A stretch of DNA of 64,000 nt from Nitrospira sp. Lineage in GTDB: Bacteria > Nitrospirota > Nitrospiria > Nitrospirales > Nitrospiraceae. Under the pieces are notes generated by a model that worked only from the letters and a program-made list of their open reading frames with translations, had not been told where the DNA came from and did not search any database. Positions 1 through 7,793 of this stretch are shown here, in pieces. The position numbers were made by a program, and so were the translations under genes. The stretch is from the NCBI GenBank assembly GCA_037045225.1, contig JBAOHZ010000009.1, forward strand, positions 2,542,001-2,606,000, in the 5' to 3' direction. How positions within the stretch are numbered: position 1 is the stretch's first letter; each line of letters opens with the position of its first letter.

Positions 1-2
1 AT

Positions 3-497
3 GTCTGCGAACAGGAGGACGGATATATTTTCAACCCTTTCTTCGACGGCCCGGGCGAGGACTGGGAGCTGATCTGGCGACTGCGGAAGCGGGGCGCCAC
101 GATGGTGTATGTGCCGAATCCGGTCACGCATCTGCGACGGGTGACACCGGGACAATATTGCAGGCATATCTTTCAGCGAGGGACCGGAATCGCAAAACTG
201 TTTCAGGTTATACGGGCAGACCCCAGCGGTATCGTGCCTCAGGACAGTCTGTTATGGGGAGCCGCCGGAAAAAGAGCCGACCCGCGGTGGTTGAGGGCTC
301 TGTGGACAAAAGTGTTCGGGCCGTTCGACTGGGAGCATTTCCCGGATAAGCGGCTGTTCTGGTGTTACTGGATCGGGGAAAAATGTGAGTCCGCTGGGTT
401 TCTCTGGGGGTTGTTGCGAGGCGCGCTCGCTGCCGGTGTGCCTTCTGTGCCTGAACGAAGCTCGTCTGTCCCCCCTGCAAGAGCACGCAAGCCATGA
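3..497 (+). CDS. Glycosyltransferase family 2, C-terminal part (5' end outside window)
   Basis: The reading frame is open from the first complete codon at base 3 to the TGA at 495-497, so the N-terminal half lies upstream of the window. The visible part begins with the GT2-type acidic signature (GPGEDWEL, the ED of the catalytic-loop region), followed by RLRKRG and a hydrophobic VYVPNPVTHLRRV stretch, as found at the end of the GT-A fold in family 2 enzymes. It would transfer a sugar from a nucleotide donor onto a lipid-linked or surface glycan. The acceptor cannot be told. The basic, proline-rich tail (SVPPARARKP) is probably disordered. The next genes also concern glycosyl transfer, which suggests a surface-polysaccharide locus. 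Confidence 0.72.
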   Translation, partial: VCEQEDGYIFNPFFDGPGEDWELIWRLRKRGATMVYVPNPVTHLRRVTPGQYCRHIFQRGTGIAKLFQVIRADPSGIVPQDSLLWGAAGKRADPRWLRALWTKVFGPFDWEHFPDKRLFWCYWIGEKCESAGFLWGLLRGALAAGVPSVPERSSSVPPARARKP

Positions 498-752
498 GTC
501 TGGTGCACTTGCAGCGCAAGGCATGGTGTGGTGCTGACGCCCTTGTGCGGATGTCCCTCCTTCTTGGAAGATCGTGGCGGTCGAGCCGCAGGATAACCCT
601 GTGCTGAGTGCGGTGACGGTGGTGGTGTATCGTTGTGCGCCGTTTCTCATCCCGAGCGAGGCCGTAGCGCTGCAAGACCTGACGGTCATTCGTCGAGATT
701 CTGTGCGCCTGTCTGCATCCGCCTGAGCCGCGGAGTGATTCCTGGATATCTC
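498..752 (+). other. Intergenic stretch with a possible decayed glycosyltransferase start
   Basis: No intact gene is visible here. A 50-codon frame from GTG 574 to TGA 724-726 reads DNPVLSAVTVVVYRCAPFL, then LIPSEAVALQDLTVIRRD. This resembles the N-terminus of family 2 glycosyltransferases (PxVSVVxxxYNxAPFLxxxxxSxLxQ) but lacks the conserved Asn and the following VDDGS, and stops after 50 codons. It may be the remnant of a broken GT2 gene. The likeness is only by eye, and the region may be plain spacer. Confidence 0.25.
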
Positions 753-2306
753 ATGAACATCGGTCACATCGGTATCGGGCTGTTCTTCATCGCGTCGGCG
801 CTGGTGATGGGCCTGTTTGAGCTGGAGGTCACGCCACCTCTGTGGTGGGACGAGGGGTGGACACTCTGCGTCGCGCGGCAATGGGTGGAGACCGGCCACT
901 ATGGTTGCCTGCTGAACGGGCAACCGGCGCCGCCGATCTTAGCCGGGCACTTTCCGGTCGTGGCATCGATTGCCGCCGGCTTCCGCCTGTTCGGCGTGGG
1001 GGTATGGCAGGCGAGGCTTGTGGAGCTGGTCTATGCCTTCGGTGCCTTGGGTCTTCTGTATGGACTCACCTCGAAATTGTACAACCACGCTGTCGCACTC
1101 GGAACCCTGGGACTCCTGCTCTTCTTGCCCAGCAATTGGCAGATGCATCCGCTCATCATGGGGCGGCAGGTGTTGGGGGAGATGCCGATGCTGTTTTTTT
1201 TCCTGGCCGGCGCCATGTGCCTGGTGTTGGTGGAACGTCATCGCTTGTGGTGGGGAGGGGCCGTTGCCTGTTGGGGCATCGCGCTCATGACCAAAGCGCA
1301 GATTCGTCCGTTCTTGACCCTGGCGCTGGTGATGACCAGTGTGGTCGCGCTGCTTCGAGGTGAACGACGGATCGCTGGGCTGATGGCCGCTGGTGCAGCT
1401 GGAGGCTGGGTGGTCCTGTACGTGCTGGATGGGCTGCGAGTGGTGATACTGCAAGGCCATACGCTGCCGAATCCCCCGATGTCCGGCCTTCTTCAGGTGT
1501 CGGCCCTCGTGTTGGTGCCGATCATTCGGCTCGATGCGCTGCTGTTTACGCTGCAATTCTGCCTGCCGACGCTCTGTGGATTAGGCTTTGCGTCATGGAC
1601 GATGTGGTCTCAGTGGAGACAATCCCGTTCATTTCAGCTCGCCGATGCGGTTCGATTGATGCTACTGACCTTCTCTCTCAGCTGGTTCGGCTGGTTCTTT
1701 CTCCTATCGCTCGGTGGGGCACGATATGCCTTTCCCATGTGGTTCGTCTCGGCGCCGTTTGTGGTGGCGCTTTTGCACGATTGGAGTCGGGGGTATGACG
1801 TCAGGGGTATCGCCCGATCGCTCTGGTCTGGGGTTCGGGCCGGGGAGATGGCACTGCCGCAGATCAAGAGCATTGGCGCGGTGCTGCTTGTGCTTCTTTC
1901 CCTCTGGATGGTGGTCGCAACTCGGTATGCGTTCCGCGGGCGGGAAGATGGGAGTGCGTTGCAGGAGGTGGCGGCGTATTTGCACCGACGGGTACCCAGC
2001 CATGCCGTGATTGAAACTTACGAAAGTGAACTGTTGTTCTTGCTGAATTCGCCGTACCATTACCCACCCGCGCAGCTGAACGTAGACTTCATTCCGCAAA
2101 TGTGGCAAGCGGAGCGACATCTGACGTACGACGCCCTCGCCGCAGATCCTGATTTCTTGGTGGTCGGCGAATTCGGCCGCTGGGCGGGCATCTACCGGAG
2201 TGTGATCGAACGCGGACAGATGCGACTCATTCTTCAAGTGGGCCGCTATCAAGTGTATGAACGGGTGCGTTCCTCGAGTGCGGTGTCGGGCGCATTGGCC
2301 AGATGA
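753..2306 (+). CDS. PMT/ArnT-like integral membrane glycosyltransferase (GT39/GT83 type)
   Basis: A 517-residue polytopic membrane protein with about ten hydrophobic segments. The acidic pair in PPLWWDEGW (Asp33, Glu34) sits in the first outward loop after the first membrane segment, as in dolichyl-phosphate-mannose and ArnT-type transferases that use polyprenyl-phosphate sugars. Further hydrophobic spans include LGLLYGL and MLFFFLAGAMCLVLV. The C-terminal soluble part (about residues 420-517) contains VIETYESELLFLLNSPYHYPP, similar to the periplasmic end of this class. I chose ATG 753 because MNIGHIGIGLFF begins directly with a membrane segment, whereas the in-frame extension from 633 is Arg-rich and not protein-like. 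The substrate is unknown; it probably works with the neighbouring GT2 on a surface glycan or glycolipid. Confidence 0.72.
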   Translation: MNIGHIGIGLFFIASALVMGLFELEVTPPLWWDEGWTLCVARQWVETGHYGCLLNGQPAPPILAGHFPVVASIAAGFRLFGVGVWQARLVELVYAFGALGLLYGLTSKLYNHAVALGTLGLLLFLPSNWQMHPLIMGRQVLGEMPMLFFFLAGAMCLVLVERHRLWWGGAVACWGIALMTKAQIRPFLTLALVMTSVVALLRGERRIAGLMAAGAAGGWVVLYVLDGLRVVILQGHTLPNPPMSGLLQVSALVLVPIIRLDALLFTLQFCLPTLCGLGFASWTMWSQWRQSRSFQLADAVRLMLLTFSLSWFGWFFLLSLGGARYAFPMWFVSAPFVVALLHDWSRGYDVRGIARSLWSGVRAGEMALPQIKSIGAVLLVLLSLWMVVATRYAFRGREDGSALQEVAAYLHRRVPSHAVIETYESELLFLLNSPYHYPPAQLNVDFIPQMWQAERHLTYDALAADPDFLVVGEFGRWAGIYRSVIERGQMRLILQVGRYQVYERVRSSSAVSGALAR

Positions 2307-2364
2307 ATGCCGGTGTCCAGCTGGTTCTGCAAGTGGGTTTCGAGTCGTGCTCGGTCTTCGCTCC

Positions 2365-3372
2365 CTACCGGCTTCTTGATGGCTGACGAGTGTTGTTGAC
2401 CATCTGCCGAATGACCTCGATCACCAGGCTGGGTTGGTCGAACTGAATGAAATGACCGCTCTGGTCGGCAAACACCTGACGGCTGTTAGACGAGAGCGTT
2501 GTTAAGTCCTGCTGCAGATCCAGCCACATTTTTCTAAACTTCACAGGGTTCACCTGACCCGGCATGTCCGGCCACCAGACGGGAGCGGTTGCGGTGACGA
2601 CCACCAGTGGAAGATCGCCGAGGGAATCGGTGCGACGTACCTGCTCCAGGGTTTCAATCAGCGCAGATCCCTCATCGGCCAATGTCGTGACAGAGCCGGT
2701 TCTTAACCAGCCGGCGCGTAGCATCGGTCGTATCGACTCAGGGACCTTTGTTTCCTGCTCGGCCAGCAGCGACGGGAGCTTGTCGAAGGACATCATGAGT
2801 CGCGGAATGCCGAGGATCGTCATGGTGCGCATGATCGGGAGCATCGATTGGGCGGCGTGGGTGAAAGATCGAAATTCTAGCTGGCGCATTTCCAATGTAT
2901 GTCCCGCGTCGACCAGCACCATGCCGACGACATCGCGCGGATGTTCCTGGCGGTAGAGGCGGGTCACCAAGCCGCCGAGTGAATGCCCCACGAGAATATA
3001 GGGGCCGGGGATGCCGGCGCGATCGAGCAGGCGATGGAGCTCGCGTGCCAATTGCTGGCCGGTTCGAGGCAAAGGGCCACGTTCGCTCCAGCCCAGGCCG
3101 GCGCGATCATAGCTGCAGACGCGAGTGACCCGTGCGACTTCCGGTTGCACGGTGCTCCAGTAGAGCGACCATCCGGGTGCTCCCGCCTCAAGTACCACCG
3201 TGGGACTGCCTTGCCCCATGCAGTGGAGATGGAGTCGATGACCGCCCACATCGATCATCTGGCCGGGAGGCGGATGCTGCTTCCGATCGAGCACCGTGCC
3301 GACAATTTGGTAGAGCGCGCCGATTGTTGCCAGCGCCACGAACGAAACGAGAACCCATTTAAAGACATGCAT
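2365..3372 (-). CDS. Alpha/beta hydrolase, membrane anchored
   Basis: A 335-residue protein with an N-terminal membrane segment (about residues 5-25, VLVSFVALATIGALYQIVGTV) and then an alpha/beta hydrolase fold. The nucleophile elbow is GHSLGG (Ser131), the oxyanion region VVLEAGAPG lies at 59-67, and the catalytic His is probably His307 in SGHFIQFDQP. The acid is likely in the strand before that His. The N-terminal anchor and absence of a signal cleavage site suggest a catalytic domain held at the outer face of the inner membrane. It faces the preceding glycosyltransferase end to end with 58 bases between them. Substrate cannot be inferred: esterase, lipase and haloperoxidase-like enzymes share this pattern. 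Confidence 0.8.
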   Translation of the reverse strand: MHVFKWVLVSFVALATIGALYQIVGTVLDRKQHPPPGQMIDVGGHRLHLHCMGQGSPTVVLEAGAPGWSLYWSTVQPEVARVTRVCSYDRAGLGWSERGPLPRTGQQLARELHRLLDRAGIPGPYILVGHSLGGLVTRLYRQEHPRDVVGMVLVDAGHTLEMRQLEFRSFTHAAQSMLPIMRTMTILGIPRLMMSFDKLPSLLAEQETKVPESIRPMLRAGWLRTGSVTTLADEGSALIETLEQVRRTDSLGDLPLVVVTATAPVWWPDMPGQVNPVKFRKMWLDLQQDLTTLSSNSRQVFADQSGHFIQFDQPSLVIEVIRQMVNNTRQPSRSR

Positions 3373-3522
3373 TGGACATGATCACTCGCAATGGAGGGCG
3401 GAAGCAAACGGGTGTACCGGGGATGCACCGCTGACATTCACTCGGCGAAGAGGGCGTTGATTGTACGGGCCGATAGCTGCGGATGCGTGGTCGACTCAAC
3501 TGGGGACGGCATCTCGCGCCTG

Positions 3523-3918
3523 TCAGGCGGAATAGTGTTCTTGCAGGTGAGCGCGCTGAAAACGCACGATGTATCTGATCAGCAGTTCCCGATTCTGTGT
3601 GGTCATCCCGATGAAGCGGGCATGGAGGCGGTAGGCACCGCCTGGGACCGGAAGGGGGTCAAGCCGCAACACTTCGATAGAGGATGTGAAGGGAGCGTGG
3701 TCGGGCAGGAGGAGTGTGAGGGAAAGGATAGCCCCGAATTTGTAGGTTGTCGTGACCGTTATACCGATACCGCCGCCACTGAGGTTGACGGATTTTTCCG
3801 TGAAGTCACCTTCCCCGTTGTCCGTGTTGAGCTGAATGCGGGTGGGTAGTACGACGGTGATGCGATAGAACTCTCGGCGTTCCCTTCCGGGCGACTGTGA
3901 AGGCATGTCGGGTGGCAT
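3523..3918 (-). CDS. PilZ domain protein (c-di-GMP binding)
   Basis: A 131-residue, single-domain protein. Both halves of the PilZ c-di-GMP site are present: the Arg-rich start RREFYR (residues 14-19, the RxxxR element) and NLSGGGIGI (from residue 45, the D/NxSxxG element), followed by beta strands ILSLTLLLP. It should bind cyclic di-GMP and act as a small effector or adaptor. The gene is divergent from cstA with about 140 bases between the start codons, and a TATACT-like hexamer lies just before its start. A second c-di-GMP binder, yajQ, lies on the other side of cstA. Confidence 0.8.
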   Translation of the reverse strand: MPPDMPSQSPGRERREFYRITVVLPTRIQLNTDNGEGDFTEKSVNLSGGGIGITVTTTYKFGAILSLTLLLPDHAPFTSSIEVLRLDPLPVPGGAYRLHARFIGMTTQNRELLIRYIVRFQRAHLQEHYSA

Positions 3919-4056
3919 GGCGTGAACAAGTATAGCAAAGTCGCGGATACGTTGGCCCTCAAAGAAGAAGTTGTTCCGCTTCGCCCATGGACTCCTGACT
4001 CAAGCAGGGTGCCTGTGTCACTCCCATCTTCTGCCGTTTATGCTAGGATGCCGCGC

Positions 4057-6063
4057 ATGAAAATGGCCTATCGTCTGCTCTGGATGCTCCTGTCCGTTCT
4101 TGGTGCGGTGGCGTTAGCCCATGTCGCCGGCTTGATCAATCCTCACGAAAAAGTAAATGGCCTTTGGCTGGTGGTGGCGTCGGCCTGTATCTATGTGTTG
4201 GCCTACCGGTTTTATGGTCGCTGGTTGGCTCGTCATGTGGTGCAGTTGGACGATGCGCGCCTGACTCCGGCCGTGCGTTTGAATGACGGCGTCAACTTTC
4301 ATCCCACCAATCGGGTCGTGTTGTTCGGCCATCACTTTGCGGCGATTGCGGGGGCCGGGCCGTTGCTGGGACCGGTATTGGCGGCGCAATTCGGGTTTCT
4401 GCCTGGTTTTCTTTGGCTGGTGATCGGCGCGGTGCTGGCCGGGGCGGTGCAAGACTTCATCATCCTGGTCGCGTCGATGCGCCGCAACGGCCGCTCGTTG
4501 CCTGAAATCGCCCATGACGAACTCGGTTCCATCACCGGCACGGCGACGGCGATCGCCGTGCTTTTTATCGTCGTGGTGGCATTGGCGGGACTGGGCTTCG
4601 CGGTGGTGAATGCGCTCTACCACAATGCCTGGGGAACCTTTACGATCGCGATGACGATTCCCATCGGTTTCATCATGGGTTTCTATCTCCAGAAATTCCG
4701 TCCCGGTGCCGTGGCGGAAGTGTCGGTGATCGGGGTGGTGCTGTTGGTGGCGGCGGTGCTCTTCGGGCGCGTGGTGGGTCAGTCGTCCCTTGCCTGGCTC
4801 TTCGAGTTCGAGAAGCCGGCGCTGGTCTGGTTGCTGGCCGGGTATGGGTTCCTGGCGTCGGTGTTGCCAGGCTGGATGCTGCTGGTACCGCGTGGTTATC
4901 TCTCCACGTTCATGAAGCTCGGCGTGGTGTTTTTGCTTGGCTTCGGGGTCATCCTCATGGCTCCGACCATCGAGATGCCGCGTGTGACGGCCTTCGCCAA
5001 TGGCGGCGGGCCGATTATTCCCGGCACGCTGTTCCCGTTTCTCTTTATTACGATTGCTTGCGGGGCGGTGTCGGGGTTTCATTCATTGGTGTCTTCCGGC
5101 ACGACCCCCAAGATGATTGAGCAGGAATCGCAGGCGGTGGTGGGGTATGCGGCGATGCTCCTGGAAAGCTTCGTCGGTGTGATGGCGTTGATTGCAGCTT
5201 CGGTGCTGATCCCCGGCGATTATTTGGCGATCAACACGATGTTGTCGGCCGAGACGCTGACAGCGATGGGCTTTGCGCCTTCCCGCATTGCGGAGTTGTC
5301 GCAGCTGGTGGAAGTGAATGTGGCGGGGCGGCCGGGCGGGGCGGTTTCGTTGGCAGTGGGTATGGCGTCCATCTTTTCGGCGCTGCCGGGCATGGCCGGG
5401 CTGATGGCCTATTGGTATCAATTCGCTCTGGTCTTCGAGGCGCTGTTCATTCTGACGACCATCGATACGGGGACGCGGGTGGCGCGGTATCTGATCCAGG
5501 AAATGGCCGGGCGTGTCTATGCACCGTTTCGACAGATGAACTGGTGGCCGGGGGTTCTCTTGAGTAGCGCCTTTGTTGTGGGGTCGTGGGCCTACCTGAT
5601 CGGGACAGGCAGCATTTCGACCATCTGGCCGATGTTCGGCGCAGCGAATCAATTACTGGGCACACTCGCGCTCTGTATCGGCACGACCGTGTTGATCAAA
5701 ATGTGGAAGTCATCCTATCTTTGGGTGACGGCGGTTCCCATGTTGTTCGTGGGAGGCATTACGCTGGCCGGTTCGTATGAAATGTTCTGGATGTTTCTGG
5801 CCAAGGCGGCGACCCTTGCCGCGGGGCAGGCCTTTGCGCTGTATCTCGATGCCGTGCTGGTCGCGGTGGTTGCGATGTTGGGGCTGGTTGTCTTGAGCGA
5901 CAGTATGAAGCAGTGGTATGGATATGTGATTCTGAAGCAGCCGTTCAGCAGCAGTGAAGTGGTCGCGACGGCCGGCGGTGGATCGGCGGGTCATGTGCAG
6001 ACGGCTATCCATCGGCATGATGAACGTGGGTTCAAGTTGCCGCATGGCGGAGGTTGCTGCTAG
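4057..6063 (+). CDS. cstA: Carbon starvation protein CstA family transporter
   Basis: About 668 residues with some 16-18 hydrophobic segments. The CstA signature block is clear: LWLVVASACIYVLAYRFYG, then TPAVRLNDG, VLFGHHFAAIAGAGPLLGPVLAAQ and GAVQDFIILVASMRR. Later FHSLVSSGTTPKMIEQES matches the family. In enterobacteria CstA and BtsT import peptides or pyruvate, so uptake of a small carbon source is the best prediction. ATG 4057 was chosen because MKMAYRLLWMLLSVLGAVAL aligns with the family N-terminus and an AGG lies 9 bases upstream; ATG 4048 and 4063 are possible. A TATGCT hexamer at 4039-4044 may be the -10 box. The C-terminus ends in an odd Gly/Cys run (HGGGCC). Confidence 0.88.
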   Translation: MKMAYRLLWMLLSVLGAVALAHVAGLINPHEKVNGLWLVVASACIYVLAYRFYGRWLARHVVQLDDARLTPAVRLNDGVNFHPTNRVVLFGHHFAAIAGAGPLLGPVLAAQFGFLPGFLWLVIGAVLAGAVQDFIILVASMRRNGRSLPEIAHDELGSITGTATAIAVLFIVVVALAGLGFAVVNALYHNAWGTFTIAMTIPIGFIMGFYLQKFRPGAVAEVSVIGVVLLVAAVLFGRVVGQSSLAWLFEFEKPALVWLLAGYGFLASVLPGWMLLVPRGYLSTFMKLGVVFLLGFGVILMAPTIEMPRVTAFANGGGPIIPGTLFPFLFITIACGAVSGFHSLVSSGTTPKMIEQESQAVVGYAAMLLESFVGVMALIAASVLIPGDYLAINTMLSAETLTAMGFAPSRIAELSQLVEVNVAGRPGGAVSLAVGMASIFSALPGMAGLMAYWYQFALVFEALFILTTIDTGTRVARYLIQEMAGRVYAPFRQMNWWPGVLLSSAFVVGSWAYLIGTGSISTIWPMFGAANQLLGTLALCIGTTVLIKMWKSSYLWVTAVPMLFVGGITLAGSYEMFWMFLAKAATLAAGQAFALYLDAVLVAVVAMLGLVVLSDSMKQWYGYVILKQPFSSSEVVATAGGGSAGHVQTAIHRHDERGFKLPHGGGCC

Positions 6064-6101
6064 CCGCAGCGTGATTGACGAAGCAGGAGAAGGAGGGGGC
6101 C

Positions 6102-6599
6102 GTGGCTGACCAATCGTCGTTTGATGTGGTGTCGGAAGTGAATATGCAGGAAATGAAGAACGTCGTCGATCAGGCGACGAAGGAGATCAAGCAGCGGTTC
6201 GATTTCAAGGACTCCAAGACCGAACTGACGTTGAGAGAAAAGGAAAAGGAACTGGTCGTGCTCTCCGACGACGAGTACAAGCTCAATGCGGTCATCGAGA
6301 TCATCAAAACGAAATGCGTGAAGCGCGGGGTCTCCCTGAAGGCATTCGAGTACGGCAAGATCGAGGAGGCGCTCGGAGCTACGGTTCGACAGGTGATCAA
6401 GATTCAAAGCGGGATTTCCTCGGAGAAAGCCAAGGAAATTACCAAGGCGGTGAAGGAGTCCAAGTTGAAGGTGCAGGCGCAAATTCAGGGTGAGCAGGTG
6501 CGCGTGATCAGCAAGAGCAAAGATGATTTGCAGACGGCGATTGCCTTCTTGAAGGGGAAGGATTTTGGGATTGATCTGCAGTTCACCAACTACCGCTAA
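6102..6599 (+). CDS. yajQ: YajQ family nucleotide / c-di-GMP binding protein
   Basis: A 165-residue protein of normal family length. It begins with SSFDVVSEVNMQEMKNVVDQA and continues with IKQRFDFK and LKGKDFGIDLQFTNYR at the C-terminus, all hallmark YajQ segments (two ferredoxin-like halves). Some YajQ proteins bind cyclic di-GMP and act as transcription co-factors; others were reported to bind RNA. GTG 6102 is preferred over the 27-base-longer frame because AGGAGG at 6091-6096 is correctly spaced and the protein then starts as its homologues do. It follows cstA by 38 bases and is probably co-transcribed. Confidence 0.9.
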   Translation: MADQSSFDVVSEVNMQEMKNVVDQATKEIKQRFDFKDSKTELTLREKEKELVVLSDDEYKLNAVIEIIKTKCVKRGVSLKAFEYGKIEEALGATVRQVIKIQSGISSEKAKEITKAVKESKLKVQAQIQGEQVRVISKSKDDLQTAIAFLKGKDFGIDLQFTNYR

Positions 6600-6600
6600 C

Positions 6601-6725
6601 ATGGGATGGTGAAACAGGCCTCCAGCTTCGTTCTCACGTCGATCAGCGGCTCGACGTACAAGTAGAGTACGCCTCGCCGCCTCTCTCGCTGCGGCCTAGC
6701 TGGGCGACCTGTTTGACCATCCCAT
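6601..6725. repeat. 125-bp imperfect inverted-repeat element (MITE/REP-like)
   Basis: The ends are 18-bp inverted repeats with one mismatch: ATGGGATGGTGAAACAGG at 6601-6618 and CCTGTTTGACCATCCCAT at 6708-6725. Inside, a second partly complementary pair closes on CGTAC...GTACG around AAGTAGA, near the centre. The whole element can therefore fold into one long hairpin. It fills the space between yajQ and the next gene and ends 21 bases before that start codon. It has no open frame of its own. Possible roles are a dispersed non-autonomous repeat or a transcript-end structure after yajQ. Confidence 0.55.
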
Positions 6726-6746
6726 AGAACATCCGCTAGTCCCAGC

Positions 6747-7766
6747 ATGGCCAAACTTCTCATTTGCCTCGTGCTCTTGGCGTGGTCCCTCGGCGGATGC
6801 ACCGGCAGCGACCCGATCGTCGTCATTCAACTGCATCCCACCAATCCCGACATTCTCTACATTGCCACGAACGACTACATTTACAAATCGCGTGACGGCG
6901 GCAAGACCTGGAGCAATCTCTCGAAGGGGATGAGCTACTCGCGCGTGATCGCGATGGCCATTGATCCGACGTACCCCGCCACCGTGTATGCGGGCACGAA
7001 GGGGGATGCCGTGTATAAAAGTTATGACGGGGGGCAGCGTTGGGTGTCCATGCGTGGCGGGCTCGATGACGCCACGATTTCGTCCGTTGTGAATCAATTT
7101 GTGTTCGATCCGGCCGACGACACCCACATCTTTCTCGCCACCACTATGGGCGTATTCGAATCGAGGAACGCGGGTGAGCGGTGGACGAAACGGATGGAGG
7201 GGATGAAGGAAGTGTTAATGGTGGTGACGCTGGGCATGGATCCTATGCGATCTTCCGTGCTCTACGCCGGCACCAGCGGTGGTGTGTACAAGTCGGTGAA
7301 TCAGGGGGCGCAGTGGGTGCAGGTGAACCATGGGTTGGTGCCGGAGGGGATGGTCAAGACGTCGCGCGCGCTGAGTGTCACGTCGGTGTTGGTCGATCCG
7401 TTCACACCGGAGACGGTCTATGCGGCGACGCTGGCGGGTCTTTATAAAACCACCGACGGAGCGGCTTCCTGGGTACGGATCGGCGAATCGTTGCAGGATC
7501 AAATGATCGTCGCGATGGTGCTCGATCGCGCACGGGCCGGGGTGATGTATGTGGCGGCACGTGACGGCATCCACCGGAGCGAAGATGGCGGGAAGACGTG
7601 GGTGGGATTGAATGAGGGGCTGACGAGTACGAATATCCGGTCGCTCGCGCAAAGCGCTCTTGATCCACAGCTCCTCTATGTGGGCACAAACGGTAGCGGA
7701 TTGTATCGGAGTACGGACGGAGGCGCGCATTGGGAGGCGCTTCCGTCCGTCTTTCCCAAGGAATGA
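6747..7766 (+). CDS. Lipoprotein with seven BNR/Ycf48-like beta-propeller repeats
   Basis: A 339-residue protein with a lipoprotein signal peptide (MAKLLICLVLLAWSLGGC, Cys18 the predicted lipidated residue). The rest contains seven Asp-box/BNR motifs in the series KSRDGGKTW, KSYDGGQRW, ESRNAGERW, KSVNQGAQW, KTTDGAASW, RSEDGGKTW and RSTDGGAHW, each followed by a hydrophobic strand and a DP-x-P turn. This predicts a seven-bladed propeller of the sortilin/Ycf48 type. Such propellers bind proteins or glycans; the partner is unknown. The protein would sit at the periplasmic face of a membrane. The 125-bp repeat lies just upstream, so its promoter may be inside that element or upstream of yajQ. Confidence 0.8.
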   Translation: MAKLLICLVLLAWSLGGCTGSDPIVVIQLHPTNPDILYIATNDYIYKSRDGGKTWSNLSKGMSYSRVIAMAIDPTYPATVYAGTKGDAVYKSYDGGQRWVSMRGGLDDATISSVVNQFVFDPADDTHIFLATTMGVFESRNAGERWTKRMEGMKEVLMVVTLGMDPMRSSVLYAGTSGGVYKSVNQGAQWVQVNHGLVPEGMVKTSRALSVTSVLVDPFTPETVYAATLAGLYKTTDGAASWVRIGESLQDQMIVAMVLDRARAGVMYVAARDGIHRSEDGGKTWVGLNEGLTSTNIRSLAQSALDPQLLYVGTNGSGLYRSTDGGAHWEALPSVFPKE

Positions 7767-7793
7767 GAGGGTGTGGATTTGATGCGTATGCGT

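Noticed and set aside
633..752. Upstream extension of the PMT-like glycosyltransferase
   Set aside because: Forty Arg/Pro/Ser-rich residues before a start that otherwise opens with the first membrane segment.
4114..5082. 322-codon minus-strand frame opposite cstA
   Set aside because: Antisense shadow of cstA with extreme Arg/His/Gln content and no motif.
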